Assembly: GCF_014773275.1 (NCBI RefSeq)
Contig: NZ_JACWMW010000001.1
Location: 1,488,001 to 1,552,000, forward strand
Source: Mucilaginibacter rigui
GTDB lineage: Bacteria > Bacteroidota > Bacteroidia > Sphingobacteriales > Sphingobacteriaceae
Length of the DNA stretch: 64,000 nt
Direction: 5' to 3'
Shown: positions 44,373 to 54,187 of the stretch, piece after piece
Layout of the letters: every line of letters starts with the position of its first letter
How positions within the stretch are numbered: position 1 is the first letter of the stretch
The notes under the pieces: model-generated
The model's database searches: none
Seen by the model: the letters and a program-made list of their open reading frames with translations, nothing else
What the model was told of the DNA's origin: nothing
Program-made: the position numbers and the translations under genes

Positions 44373-46742
44373 TCACTCGCTGCGTAAGCTTTTTACCGGG
44401 TTACTTAATGCAGCTTTTATGGCCTGCCAGCTCACTGTTAATAATGTTACGGCCAGGCTTATAGCTATAGTTGCAATAAACACCCACAGGCTTATATTGG
44501 TGCGGTAGGTGTACTTGTGCAACCATTGATCCATAAAATGCCAGCTTACGGCCCCGCCAATAATAAACGCGATAATAACCAACTGCACAAATTCTTTTGA
44601 AAGGTTAAACCACAGGTTTGCAGTAGTTGCCCCCAGTACTTTGCGGATACCGATCTCTTTGCGGCGCTGCTCGGCACTAAACGATGCCAGGCCGAATAAA
44701 CCTAAGCATGATAGTACAATGGCCAATGCCGTAAATGAGTTTGATAGTGTGCCCAGCAATTGCTCGGTACGGAATTTTTTGCTGTATTCCTCGTCAACAA
44801 ATTTGTAATCGAAAGGGAAATCGGGATTGTACTTTTTATAAACAGCGCCCAGTTTATCTATTGCTTCTGATATGGACAGCGCTTTGTTAAGCCTTACACT
44901 TGCCATACCAGCCCAGCCTTTTAAATTCCCTACAATAAGTGGTTTTGCAGCCTCGGTAGGCGAGTTTACGATATAGTTTTTTAAGACACCTACAATAGTG
45001 CGGTCGGCGCCCTGCCAGTTGATGACGGCACCTATGGGTTCTTTTAAACGCATCATTTTTACGGCGGCTTCGTTCAGCATAATAGCCGAACTATCTGACG
45101 GGCGGGCGATATCAAAATCGCGGCCATCAGCCAGTTTCAGGCCAAATGTTTTGGTGAAGTGATAGTTGGTAACTATTTGTTCAACAGGCAGCTTATCTTC
45201 GCCGGGTAATTGCCCCGGCCATTTGATACCCCATGATGCACCGCCATTACTTGTTATGGTGTTTGACGTGCTTGCCGCATCAGTAATAGCCCCTGATGCA
45301 ATAGCATCCCTGCGGAAACTTTCGAACTCGGTGTACAGCCGGCCATTAAGCGATATTTCTACCAATCCGTTTTTATCATAACCCGCCGGGCGATTCTTGA
45401 TGAAATTTAGTTGTTTATAAATAAGAATGGTTGACAGGATAAGGCATGTTGCGAAAGAAAACTGCACAATAACCAATACTTGCCTTGGCCTTAAGGTAGC
45501 TTTACCTGCTTTATTTATCCCCTTTAAAACCTTTACCGGTTTAAACGACGACATGAACAGCGCCGGGTAACTGCCCGCAATGATCCCGGTGATCAGGGTG
45601 ATGCATAGGCCCGCTATCCAGAAAAATGGCGCATTGTAAGGAACGGTTAAGTTTTTGGATATAATACCGTTAAAATATGGCAGCAGTAAAATAACCAATA
45701 CGAGCGCAAGCCCGAACGAGACAATACACATCAACAATGATTCGCCCATAAACTGCCGGATAATGGCAAAGCGGCTTGCACCCACTACCTTACGCACCCC
45801 AACCTCGCGCGAACGGGTTTCTGAGCGGGCGGTAGACAGGTTCATGAAATTGATACAAGCTATCAGCAGGATACCTATGGCCAAAAACATAAACAGGCGC
45901 ACGTATTCTATAACGCCGCCACCGGTGCTTACGCCATTTTTAAACTCGCCGTAAAGATGTTGCTTGGAGAATTGATACAGGAATAATTTATTCTCTTTTC
46001 CACCGGGGTTATATTTTGCCATAAAGCCGCTTAACTTGCCATTAAGCTTATTAAGGTCTACACCGGGCTTTACCATCACAAAGGTTTGAAAAGCGTAGTT
46101 ATTCCAGCTTGATGTTTTTATCCACGGCTCGTCTGCCTCCAGCATGGCCCATGAGCCCAGTACGCTAAATTTCATGGAGCTGTTTTCGGGCATGTCCTTT
46201 ATAATGCCGGTAACCTTTGCGCTGCGTGTATTGTTTATCTTAAGGGTTTTACCCATCGGGTCGGCGTTGCCAAAAATGGCTTTGGCGCCGCTTTGCGTTA
46301 CTATTACGGAAGCCACATCTGTAAAGGCAGACGCCTTGTTACCCTGTACAAATTCAAAGTTAAAAATATCCAGCAACGATGGGTCGGCCGAGAGCATATT
46401 CAGGTTTAACGATTTTTCTTTATAATTGAACAGGCTGCCGTTTATCCAATTGGTTCGTGCAGTAAGCGCAATCTCCGGGTAGTTTTTACGTATGGCTTCA
46501 GCAACCGGCACCGACATGCCGTTACCGCTTTGTATCTCGCCGTTTGATGACTGATTACGCCAAACCTGGTAAATGCGGTCCTGGTTTATGTACATTTTAT
46601 CGTACGAGAACTCGTTGTACACATAAAGCAACAGCATAAAGCTTACCGCCATACCCACACCAAGGCCACCAATGTTAATGAGACTAAAAAGCTTGTGTTT
46701 AGCCAAATTTCGAAAGGCTATCTTAAAATAATTCCGTATCAT
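44373..46742 (-). CDS. P11: MacB/FtsX-type ABC permease (789 aa)
   Basis: A short copy that starts MIRNYFKIAFRNLAKHK. It belongs with P14 and P17: all three have a FLYQF/FLYPF-like or YTFPM stretch and a LYGEF or LYSE motif before a Gly-Gly turn, then a helix starting IEYVRLF or IDQIKLF. Coupling motifs are REVGVRKVVGA and KEIGIRKVLGA, the latter after AEQRR. The helix after it reads LWFNLSKEF. It ends NPVKSLRSE. Located 59 nt after P12 and 74 nt before P10. Confidence 0.93.
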   Translation of the reverse strand: MIRNYFKIAFRNLAKHKLFSLINIGGLGVGMAVSFMLLLYVYNEFSYDKMYINQDRIYQVWRNQSSNGEIQSGNGMSVPVAEAIRKNYPEIALTARTNWINGSLFNYKEKSLNLNMLSADPSLLDIFNFEFVQGNKASAFTDVASVIVTQSGAKAIFGNADPMGKTLKINNTRSAKVTGIIKDMPENSSMKFSVLGSWAMLEADEPWIKTSSWNNYAFQTFVMVKPGVDLNKLNGKLSGFMAKYNPGGKENKLFLYQFSKQHLYGEFKNGVSTGGGVIEYVRLFMFLAIGILLIACINFMNLSTARSETRSREVGVRKVVGASRFAIIRQFMGESLLMCIVSFGLALVLVILLLPYFNGIISKNLTVPYNAPFFWIAGLCITLITGIIAGSYPALFMSSFKPVKVLKGINKAGKATLRPRQVLVIVQFSFATCLILSTILIYKQLNFIKNRPAGYDKNGLVEISLNGRLYTEFESFRRDAIASGAITDAASTSNTITSNGGASWGIKWPGQLPGEDKLPVEQIVTNYHFTKTFGLKLADGRDFDIARPSDSSAIMLNEAAVKMMRLKEPIGAVINWQGADRTIVGVLKNYIVNSPTEAAKPLIVGNLKGWAGMASVRLNKALSISEAIDKLGAVYKKYNPDFPFDYKFVDEEYSKKFRTEQLLGTLSNSFTALAIVLSCLGLFGLASFSAEQRRKEIGIRKVLGATTANLWFNLSKEFVQLVIIAFIIGGAVSWHFMDQWLHKYTYRTNISLWVFIATIAISLAVTLLTVSWQAIKAALSNPVKSLRSE

Positions 46743-46751
46743 GATGACTTA

Positions 46752-46772
46752 AATTCTAAAAACTAAATCCTA
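46752..46772. repeat. Heptad-type spacer before P11
   Basis: AATTCTA, AAAACTA, AATCCTA with exact 7-nt period, 9 nt upstream of the P11 ATG. The first two units are identical to those before P10. Confidence 0.6.
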
Positions 46773-46801
46773 AACCAATTACGCTCTAACCTCTATCATA
46801 A

Positions 46802-49225
46802 TCATTCACTCTTTAAACTCTTAACCGGGTTAACCAAAGCCGCTTTTATTGATTGAAAGCTTATGGTTATTACCGCAATAAACATAGCACCTGCACCTGC
46901 GGCTACTATTATCCACCATTTTATGCCATCGCGATAGGCAAAGCCTTTTAGCCATTGCTGCATAGACAGCCACGCCAGCGGCGAAGCGATCAGTATTGAT
47001 ATGATAACCAGCTTTATAAAATCTTTTGAAAGCATGCCCACGATGATAGACACATTGGCACCTAACACCTTACGGATACCGATCTCTTTGGTACGTTGTT
47101 CGGCAGCGTAGGCGGCCAGTCCAAATAAACCAAGGCAGGCTATAATAATGGCCATTGTAGTGAATATAATAAAGATGGTACCAATGCGCTGCTCGGCGCG
47201 ATAGTTTGAATCAAACTCCTCGTCCATAAACGAATAATCAAACCCCATATTGGGCGAAACCGCCTGCCATTTGCTTTTAACCTGGTTAATAAAATCGGGC
47301 ATATCTGATGTTTTTATCCGTACAGACAGGCGCCCGTTACTCTCGGCCAGCTGGAATACAAGCGGAGTAACATTATCGCGTAACGAATTGAAGTTAAAAT
47401 CTTTCACAACACCAATAATATGCATCTGTTTAAGCTTTGAAGCGGTGTTATCCATAGGCAGGTAAAGTTCCTTTCCTACCGGGTCGGTAAAGGCAAGCTG
47501 CCTGGCTGCAGTTTCGTTGATCACCAGGGCTGTAGAATCGGTCATCATTTCTTTAGAGAAATTACGACCGGCAATTACTTTCATACCCATAGTTGGTACA
47601 TAATCTTCATCAATATCCCAAAACTGGGTTGCAAGGGCCGTTTTACTATCATGCGCCTGGCTTGTAAAAAAGGAAGTACTGTTACGGTTACCCGAAGTTG
47701 GCGAATAGCCGCTTAATGTAGCGCTTTGTACCCCCGGCAGGTCTTGTAATTCGCGCTTAAATACTTTGGCATTGTTGCCTAAGCTATTGGTGTTTTTTAT
47801 AACCAATACGTGGTCGCGATCATAGCCCAGGTTTTTACTTTGGATGTATTTAAGCTGATGGTAAATAACCATGGTGCCTATAATCAGGAAAATAGATATA
47901 GAGAACTGGAAAACCACCAAAAAGCTGCGTAAAAAGCCGCCTTTAAAGCCCGATGACAGTTTCCCTTTTAATACATCTATTGGTTGAAACGCCGACAGGA
48001 AAAACGCCGGGTATGAGCCCGCAAGGCAACCTATTACAATAACCCCTCCTAACAGTGCCGGAACCAGCCAGGCAAACGTTTGTGCGGTAAGTACAATTTC
48101 TTTACCAGCTGTTTGGTTAAACAATGGCAATAAAGCCCACGCCCCAAACACAGCTATTACAGTAGCAACAAAAGTTACAATTACCGACTCTGATAAAAAC
48201 TGTGCTATCAGGAACTTTCTTGGCGAGCCCAATACTTTGCGTACCCCAACCTCGCGGGCTCGGTTTGCCGACCGCGCTGTGCTCAGGTTCATAAAGTTAA
48301 CGCAGGCTATTAGTAATATAAACAGTGCAATTGCCGAGAAAATGTACACGTACTGGATATTGCTATTATCATCAAGCTCGGCTAAGCGGTTTGATCGCAG
48401 GTGGATATCCTGTAGCGGTGTAAGGTTTATGTGAAAGTAACCTCCTGTTTTTTCAAACTGGTCATAATCCATACGGATGGCGGCTTGTAGTTGACCGCTA
48501 ATACTCTTCCTTACCATTGCCGGAAACTTGGCTTCAAGTTTTTGTATGCCTGCACCCGGTTTAAGCAGTACATAAGTGTTAAAATTGTTGCTTAACCAGT
48601 TATCTTCCTTGCTTTCCTGCAGGTCTGTCATGGCAAGGAAAAAACCAAACCTGAAGTGCGATTGTTTAGGAATATCTTTTATAACGCCGGTTACCTTATA
48701 ATTCAATGAATCATTAAGCAGCAGTGTTTTGCCAACGGCATTTGTAGTATTAAAATACTTTTTGGCCATGGTTTGGTTTATAACAATACTATGCGGGTCT
48801 TTTAAAGCGGTTACAGGGTCGCCATCAAGCATGGGCAGGGTAAACACATCAAATATGCCCGGGTCGGCATATATAATGCTATTTTCCTGTACATTCTGGT
48901 TCCCTTTCCTTATTTTATACTCGCCCCAGCCGCGAAAACGAACCACTTTTTCCACTTCCGGAAAATTGCTCATAAAGGTAGCCGCCAAAGGCGCAGGCAC
49001 TTCTGCAAACGAGCGGGTGGCCCCACCAAATTTAATGTCGTTGTTTACCCGGTAGATCCGGTCGATTTTGGTATTGTACTTATCGTAGCTTAACTCATCT
49101 ATCACATAAAAAACAATAAGCATGCAAACGCACAACCCAAGGGCCAGGCCTAATATATTTATAATGGTAAAGCCTTTGTTTTTTTTCAGGCTGCGAAATG
49201 CTGTTTTAATATAATTTTTAAACAT
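46802..49225 (-). CDS. P12: MacB/FtsX-type ABC permease (807 aa)
   Basis: Starts MFKNYIKTAFRSLKKNK. Coupling motifs are REVGVRKVLGS (after NLSTARSANRA) and KEIGIRKVLGA. The C-terminus is NPVKSLKSE, the only copy with Lys in place of Arg at that position. The last loop is YRDGIKWWII. It lies 73 nt after P13 and 59 nt before P11. Its periplasmic domains share text with P13 (e.g. DEDYVPTMGMKVIAGRNF against DENYIPTMGMKMAAGRNF), so P12, P13 and P15 (DEDFIPTMQIKM) look related. Confidence 0.93.
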   Translation of the reverse strand: MFKNYIKTAFRSLKKNKGFTIINILGLALGLCVCMLIVFYVIDELSYDKYNTKIDRIYRVNNDIKFGGATRSFAEVPAPLAATFMSNFPEVEKVVRFRGWGEYKIRKGNQNVQENSIIYADPGIFDVFTLPMLDGDPVTALKDPHSIVINQTMAKKYFNTTNAVGKTLLLNDSLNYKVTGVIKDIPKQSHFRFGFFLAMTDLQESKEDNWLSNNFNTYVLLKPGAGIQKLEAKFPAMVRKSISGQLQAAIRMDYDQFEKTGGYFHINLTPLQDIHLRSNRLAELDDNSNIQYVYIFSAIALFILLIACVNFMNLSTARSANRAREVGVRKVLGSPRKFLIAQFLSESVIVTFVATVIAVFGAWALLPLFNQTAGKEIVLTAQTFAWLVPALLGGVIVIGCLAGSYPAFFLSAFQPIDVLKGKLSSGFKGGFLRSFLVVFQFSISIFLIIGTMVIYHQLKYIQSKNLGYDRDHVLVIKNTNSLGNNAKVFKRELQDLPGVQSATLSGYSPTSGNRNSTSFFTSQAHDSKTALATQFWDIDEDYVPTMGMKVIAGRNFSKEMMTDSTALVINETAARQLAFTDPVGKELYLPMDNTASKLKQMHIIGVVKDFNFNSLRDNVTPLVFQLAESNGRLSVRIKTSDMPDFINQVKSKWQAVSPNMGFDYSFMDEEFDSNYRAEQRIGTIFIIFTTMAIIIACLGLFGLAAYAAEQRTKEIGIRKVLGANVSIIVGMLSKDFIKLVIISILIASPLAWLSMQQWLKGFAYRDGIKWWIIVAAGAGAMFIAVITISFQSIKAALVNPVKSLKSE

Positions 49226-49239
49226 AATGATGAAAATAA

Positions 49240-49268
49240 AATTCTAAAAAACTAAACCCTAAGCTCTA
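49240..49268. repeat. Heptad-type spacer before P12
   Basis: AATTCTA, AAAACTA (with one extra A between them), AACCCTA and AGCTCTA lie about 14 nt upstream of the P12 ATG. Confidence 0.55.
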
Positions 49269-49298
49269 AAGCTATTAAGATCTAACCTCTGATCATTA

Positions 49299-51710
49299 CT
49301 ACTCGCTCCGTAAACTTTTTACGGGGTTTGTTAATGCCGCTTTAACCGTTTGGAAACTTACTGTTATAAAGGCCACTGTTAACGCCAGGGCGCCGGCCAA
49401 AACAAACACCCACCATTGTATCTCTATGCGGTAGGCAAACTCCTGCAGCCACCTGTGCATAGCGTACCAGGTAACCGGTATGGCTATTAAAACCGATAGG
49501 CCAACCAGTTTTAAGAATTGTGCCGACAGCATGCCCGTAATACTGCCTGATGAAGCGCCCAATACTTTGCGGATACCGATCTCTTTAACCCGCTGGCGAA
49601 TGCTGAATGCCGATAAGCCAAACAAACCAAGGCTTGCAATTATAACTGCCAGTATGGCGAATGACGTGAATATTTTACCTGTGCGTGCCTCGGCTACATA
49701 TAGCTGGGCAAATTGGTCATCTAAAAAAGTATAACTAAAAGGCGCGTCGGCATGGTATTCATTCCATTGGTTTTCGATGCTTGTAACCAGGCCATGCATA
49801 TCGGCTGTTTTAACTTTTACAATGATAGAACCATTGCTGTTGCCAAAAAGCATCATTAAAGGGGCTATTTTTTGCTTTGCAGATGAGTATTGAAAATCTT
49901 TAATAACACCTACTATATTAAATTCGCGCTGGCCGGAACGGACGATGGTTTTGCCAATCGGGTCGGTTTTATCAAGGCCAAGTTCATGTATAGCTGTTTC
50001 ATTAACCAACACACCTGTAGAATCTGCTTTTGAACCTGCAATAAAATTGCGCCCGGCAGCCATTTTCATGCCCATAGTGGGTATATAATTTTCATCAATA
50101 TGATAGATGTTAGCATGTATCTCACTGTGGCCGGTACTGTTGGTGGTCGATTTTAGGTAGATCTGTGTGCCATCGCTCACCCTAACAGGTACATCGTTTG
50201 TAATGGTTGCGTTTACAATGCGTTTATCCTGTAATAACTGATTCTTAAACGGAACAATATTGTTTTTTAAGGTGTAGGTATCGTTTATCACCAAAACCTG
50301 TTCTTTATCGTAACCAAGTTTTTTATTCTGCATAAAATGCAGCTGCTGGTAAACAATGAATGTGGCGATGATAAATGCCGTTGATATAAAGAACTGGAAA
50401 ACTATTAACCCGCTGCGCAGCAGGCTGCGATTGTTTTGCGTGCTGCCATTTCCTTTTAATACACTCAGTATTTTAAATGATGAGATAAAAAACGCGGGAT
50501 AAATACCAGCCGCTATACCTACTATTAAAGCTATCAATAACTCGACAATTATGGCTTTATAATTAAGGTAGAACAACATGCTGATGTTTTTACCCGATAC
50601 GCCGTTAAAATATGGCAGTAAAAGGTACACGAGTGCCAGGGCAAACCCCATGGCAAGGGTTGTTAAAAATACAGATTCGGTAAGGAACTGTGATATGAGG
50701 CTATTTTTTAATGACCCCAATACTTTGCGGATACCTACTTCTTTTGAACGTTTTGCAGATGCAGCGGTAGACAGGTTGGTAAAGTTTATACAAGCCAGCA
50801 GCAATATAAAAATTGCCAGTGCGCCAAATATATAAATGTAGTTGATATCGCCGTTAGCCTCGCGCTCGTACTTGGTGTGCGAATGCAGGTGGATATCTGT
50901 TACCGGCTGTAAGGTGAACAGGAAAGTACTGACCGATTTTTGCGCTTCGGCCAGGCTTACGCCCATATCGCGCTGTATCTCAGGTACCACATACTTGGCC
51001 ACCAGTTGCGGGAACTGCGCCTGCAACTTTTTAGGGTCGGCATTTTTGTTGAGTAACAGGTAGGTATAGAAACCAACGTTGCTCCAGGTTTGTTGCCTGC
51101 CTGCGGTATAAGTGATCATGCTGGCAAAACCATCCGCATGGAAATGTGAATTATCGGGCACCTTATCAATAACACCGGTAACCTTCATGGTTTTATCACC
51201 TACTATCAGCATTTTGCCAAGGGCTAACGCATCGCCAAAATACTTTTTGGCCGTTGCTTTGGTAAGCACTATGGTATTGGGTTCGGCGAGGCTGTTTTTC
51301 GCATCGCCTTCCAGCAACGGGATAGAGAACACCTGCAGAAAGTTTGCATCCGCCATAACCAGATTGCTTTCTTTAAACTGTTGGTCGGCGGCTTTTACAA
51401 ACAGGGGCTGCAGGCTTGACATACGTGTAAACGCAGCTACCTCCGGGAAAGCATTTTTTATACCCTCGCCCACGGCTATATCCACAATAGGGTAACTATC
51501 TGTACCAACCGAGCCTACTGTGCCCAGGTTTACCCGGTAAAGTTGTTTGGCATTAGCCGAATAGGTATCATACGTTAGCTCCTGGTACAAGTAGCCGCTT
51601 ATCAGCATACAGCAAGCCAGCCCTATAGCCAGGCCAAACATATTTATGAACGAGAATACCCTGTTTTTGGTAAGGCTTCTCCAGGCAATGGTCAGATAAT
51701 TTTTTATCAT
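49299..51710 (-). CDS. P13: MacB/FtsX-type ABC permease (803 aa)
   Basis: Starts MIKNYLTIAWRSLTKNR. The first half reads NLSTAASAKRSKEVGIRKVLGS, with Ala in place of the usual Arg of NLSTAR. The second is KEIGIRKVLGA after FSIRQRV. The last loop YRIEIQWWVF is near the P1/P2/P4 form. The words DENYIPTMGMK and GRNF in its second periplasmic domain link it to P12 and P15. It sits 79 nt after P14 and 73 nt before P12. Confidence 0.93.
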   Translation of the reverse strand: MIKNYLTIAWRSLTKNRVFSFINMFGLAIGLACCMLISGYLYQELTYDTYSANAKQLYRVNLGTVGSVGTDSYPIVDIAVGEGIKNAFPEVAAFTRMSSLQPLFVKAADQQFKESNLVMADANFLQVFSIPLLEGDAKNSLAEPNTIVLTKATAKKYFGDALALGKMLIVGDKTMKVTGVIDKVPDNSHFHADGFASMITYTAGRQQTWSNVGFYTYLLLNKNADPKKLQAQFPQLVAKYVVPEIQRDMGVSLAEAQKSVSTFLFTLQPVTDIHLHSHTKYEREANGDINYIYIFGALAIFILLLACINFTNLSTAASAKRSKEVGIRKVLGSLKNSLISQFLTESVFLTTLAMGFALALVYLLLPYFNGVSGKNISMLFYLNYKAIIVELLIALIVGIAAGIYPAFFISSFKILSVLKGNGSTQNNRSLLRSGLIVFQFFISTAFIIATFIVYQQLHFMQNKKLGYDKEQVLVINDTYTLKNNIVPFKNQLLQDKRIVNATITNDVPVRVSDGTQIYLKSTTNSTGHSEIHANIYHIDENYIPTMGMKMAAGRNFIAGSKADSTGVLVNETAIHELGLDKTDPIGKTIVRSGQREFNIVGVIKDFQYSSAKQKIAPLMMLFGNSNGSIIVKVKTADMHGLVTSIENQWNEYHADAPFSYTFLDDQFAQLYVAEARTGKIFTSFAILAVIIASLGLFGLSAFSIRQRVKEIGIRKVLGASSGSITGMLSAQFLKLVGLSVLIAIPVTWYAMHRWLQEFAYRIEIQWWVFVLAGALALTVAFITVSFQTVKAALTNPVKSLRSE

Positions 51711-51789
51711 AATTTATTCATTAGGTCATTCGGTAATTGAGTTATTGCGGCCTAAAGATGGCCTAACGACTCGATGATCGATGACAGAT

Positions 51790-54159
51790 TTATTCAGAAC
51801 GTAAACTCTTCACGGGGCTTGCCAGCGCGGCCTTTATTGCCTGATAGCTAACTGTTGCAATGGCAATAATTACCGTAATTAAACCGGCAAGAGCCAGCAT
51901 CCACCAGCTTATAGTAATACGGTATTCAAATTTTTGCAACCATTTATTCATGGCCCAGATAGATACCGGTATAGCTAACACAATGGCAATAGCTACAAGC
52001 TTTAAAAAATCTTTTGATAAGAGGCCGGCAAGGTTTACCACACTTGCGCCTAATACCTTGCGCACACCTATTTCTTTAACGCGCTGCTCGGCGGCATAAG
52101 CTGCCAAACCAAACAAGCCAAGGCATGATATGATGATGGCCAGGCCACCAAATAAGTTTGATAATGTAGCAAGCAATTGCTCGTTCTGGAATTTCTTTTC
52201 AAAATCGCTGTCAACAAACTTAACAGTTGGCGGGTATGCAGGGTTAAATGTTTTAAGGGCTTTGTTTATAGCAGCTATGTTAGCGCTGATGCTCTTGTTT
52301 TGGTTTAAACGCAAATCGATAGTAGCACCGCCGTTACCGCCGTAACTGGTTAACATAGGGCGTGTTTTTTCATACGGAGATCCCCAAACAAAGTCTTTAT
52401 AAACACCAATAATAGTAACCTGGGTATCACCCCATTTAATAAGTGAACCAACCGGGTTTTTAAATTTCATCACCTTAGCGGCCGATTCGTTTATCATAAC
52501 AGATTTGCCCGAAGTATCTGCCGGGTAAGCAGGCGAAAATTCACGCCCTTCTATCAGTTTAACACCTGCAGTTTTTACAAAATCGTTACCTACGCTAAAC
52601 ACGTCAAACAGGATGGTTTCGTCATCGCGTTTGCCCGGCCAGCTTACACCCCATGTATTATTGCCATCTTCAGTAATACTTTGCGATAAGGTAGTGCCAT
52701 TGGTAACTATGCCATCGGTTTTTAACTGGTTTATTAAAATATCGCTATTTTTTTTCAGATCGCCTTCAATAGGTATCTCAACAAGGTTGTTCTTATCAAA
52801 CCCTGTAGATTTTTCCTGCACAAATTTTATCTGCCGATAAATACAGATGGTAGCGGTTATTAAAAATACAGCAAAGCCAAATTGTACAACAACAAGTACT
52901 TTGCGTAATGGTAATGCCGAGCTACCGCCTTTAAACATCCCCTTAAGCACTTTTATGGGCTCAAATGATGAAAGATAAAATGCGGGATAGCTACCGGCAA
53001 GCACACCTGTAAACAGGCCTATACCTATGATGGCTCCCCAGGTTAATAAGCTGCTATAAGGTATGGCTAATTGTATACCCAATAAATTGTTAAAATAAGG
53101 CAAGGAAATAATAACGATACCAATAGCAACTGCCGTGGATAATAACGACAAAATTACCGACTCGGTAATAAATTGGCTGATAAGCGATGCCCTGTTTGAG
53201 CCGATAGCCTTGCGGATACCAACCTCTTTGGCGCGCTCCTCTGAACGGGCGGTGCTTAGGTTCATGAAATTTACGCAGGCAACCAGCAAAATACAAATAG
53301 CCAGGGTGATGAACAGTTTTATCTGGTCTATCATCCCTCCTACGGCTTTACCTTCAACAAATTCCGAATACAGGTGGAGCTTTTTAAAAGGATAAAGAAA
53401 CAACTGGTTCTTGTTACCATCGTTATGCCTTTCTACCATGTTTTTCATGATGTTGTTGGCCTTACCTAAAGCCGATGGATCTTTTAATTGTACAACAGTA
53501 CGGGCAAAGTTGCTGCCCCAGGTCGCATTTTTTGCCCAGGCGTTCGAATCCTCAAACATCACCCAGGGCAAAACAAATTCAAACTGAAAGGTAGCATTTG
53601 CCGGTACATCATCAATTACACCGGTAACCGTTAGCGGTAACTGGTTGTTGCGTTTTACGATCTTGTTCATCGGGTCTTCATCACCAAAAAGGGTTTTAGC
53701 CAGTTTTTGGGTAATGATGATAGCGTTTGGCGATTTTAAAGCGGTTGATGCCGAACCCTTAATAAAGTGGTAGGAGAATATATCGAAGAAGCCATCATCG
53801 GCAAACATGCCCGCTTTTTTAAAGCTATTGTTCTTGTAGGTAAGTAAACCTTCGGCAGTGTAGGTGATAGTTCTTACTGCCCGTACAGCATCGGGTATTT
53901 CGGTTTTAATGGTTGCCGCCGCCAACCTTGGTGTAGACGCAAAGGTGTAAATTTTACCATCGCCGGGCTGGTTATTTTCAACAAGGTATATGTTGTCTAT
54001 ATTTTTAAATTGCTTATCGTAGTTAAGATGGTATGTTACGTATAACAGCAAAAGCAGGCAACTTGCCATACCTAATGCCAAACCACCTGCGTTAATTAAT
54101 GAAAAGCCTTTATGCTTGGCTATATTTCGCCAGGCAATTTTTAAATAGTTCTTAAACAT
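51790..54159 (-). CDS. P14: MacB/FtsX-type ABC permease (789 aa)
   Basis: I chose ATG 54159 (MFKNYLKIAWRNIAKHK), which matches every other copy. A longer in-frame start at 54246 would overlap the upstream repeat-protein gene and adds 29 residues unlike any paralogue. Coupling motifs are KEVGIRKAIGS and KEIGVRKVLGA. The C-terminus is SPVKSLRSE, Ser in place of Asn. It groups with P11 and P17 through LYSEFVEGK followed by GGMIDQIKLF. It begins 28 nt after the exported TSGGS-repeat protein gene, so the two are probably co-transcribed. Confidence 0.93.
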   Translation of the reverse strand: MFKNYLKIAWRNIAKHKGFSLINAGGLALGMASCLLLLLYVTYHLNYDKQFKNIDNIYLVENNQPGDGKIYTFASTPRLAAATIKTEIPDAVRAVRTITYTAEGLLTYKNNSFKKAGMFADDGFFDIFSYHFIKGSASTALKSPNAIIITQKLAKTLFGDEDPMNKIVKRNNQLPLTVTGVIDDVPANATFQFEFVLPWVMFEDSNAWAKNATWGSNFARTVVQLKDPSALGKANNIMKNMVERHNDGNKNQLFLYPFKKLHLYSEFVEGKAVGGMIDQIKLFITLAICILLVACVNFMNLSTARSEERAKEVGIRKAIGSNRASLISQFITESVILSLLSTAVAIGIVIISLPYFNNLLGIQLAIPYSSLLTWGAIIGIGLFTGVLAGSYPAFYLSSFEPIKVLKGMFKGGSSALPLRKVLVVVQFGFAVFLITATICIYRQIKFVQEKSTGFDKNNLVEIPIEGDLKKNSDILINQLKTDGIVTNGTTLSQSITEDGNNTWGVSWPGKRDDETILFDVFSVGNDFVKTAGVKLIEGREFSPAYPADTSGKSVMINESAAKVMKFKNPVGSLIKWGDTQVTIIGVYKDFVWGSPYEKTRPMLTSYGGNGGATIDLRLNQNKSISANIAAINKALKTFNPAYPPTVKFVDSDFEKKFQNEQLLATLSNLFGGLAIIISCLGLFGLAAYAAEQRVKEIGVRKVLGASVVNLAGLLSKDFLKLVAIAIVLAIPVSIWAMNKWLQKFEYRITISWWMLALAGLITVIIAIATVSYQAIKAALASPVKSLRSE

Positions 54160-54187
54160 ATACTCTGTTTTTAGTGTGTGCTGTTTT

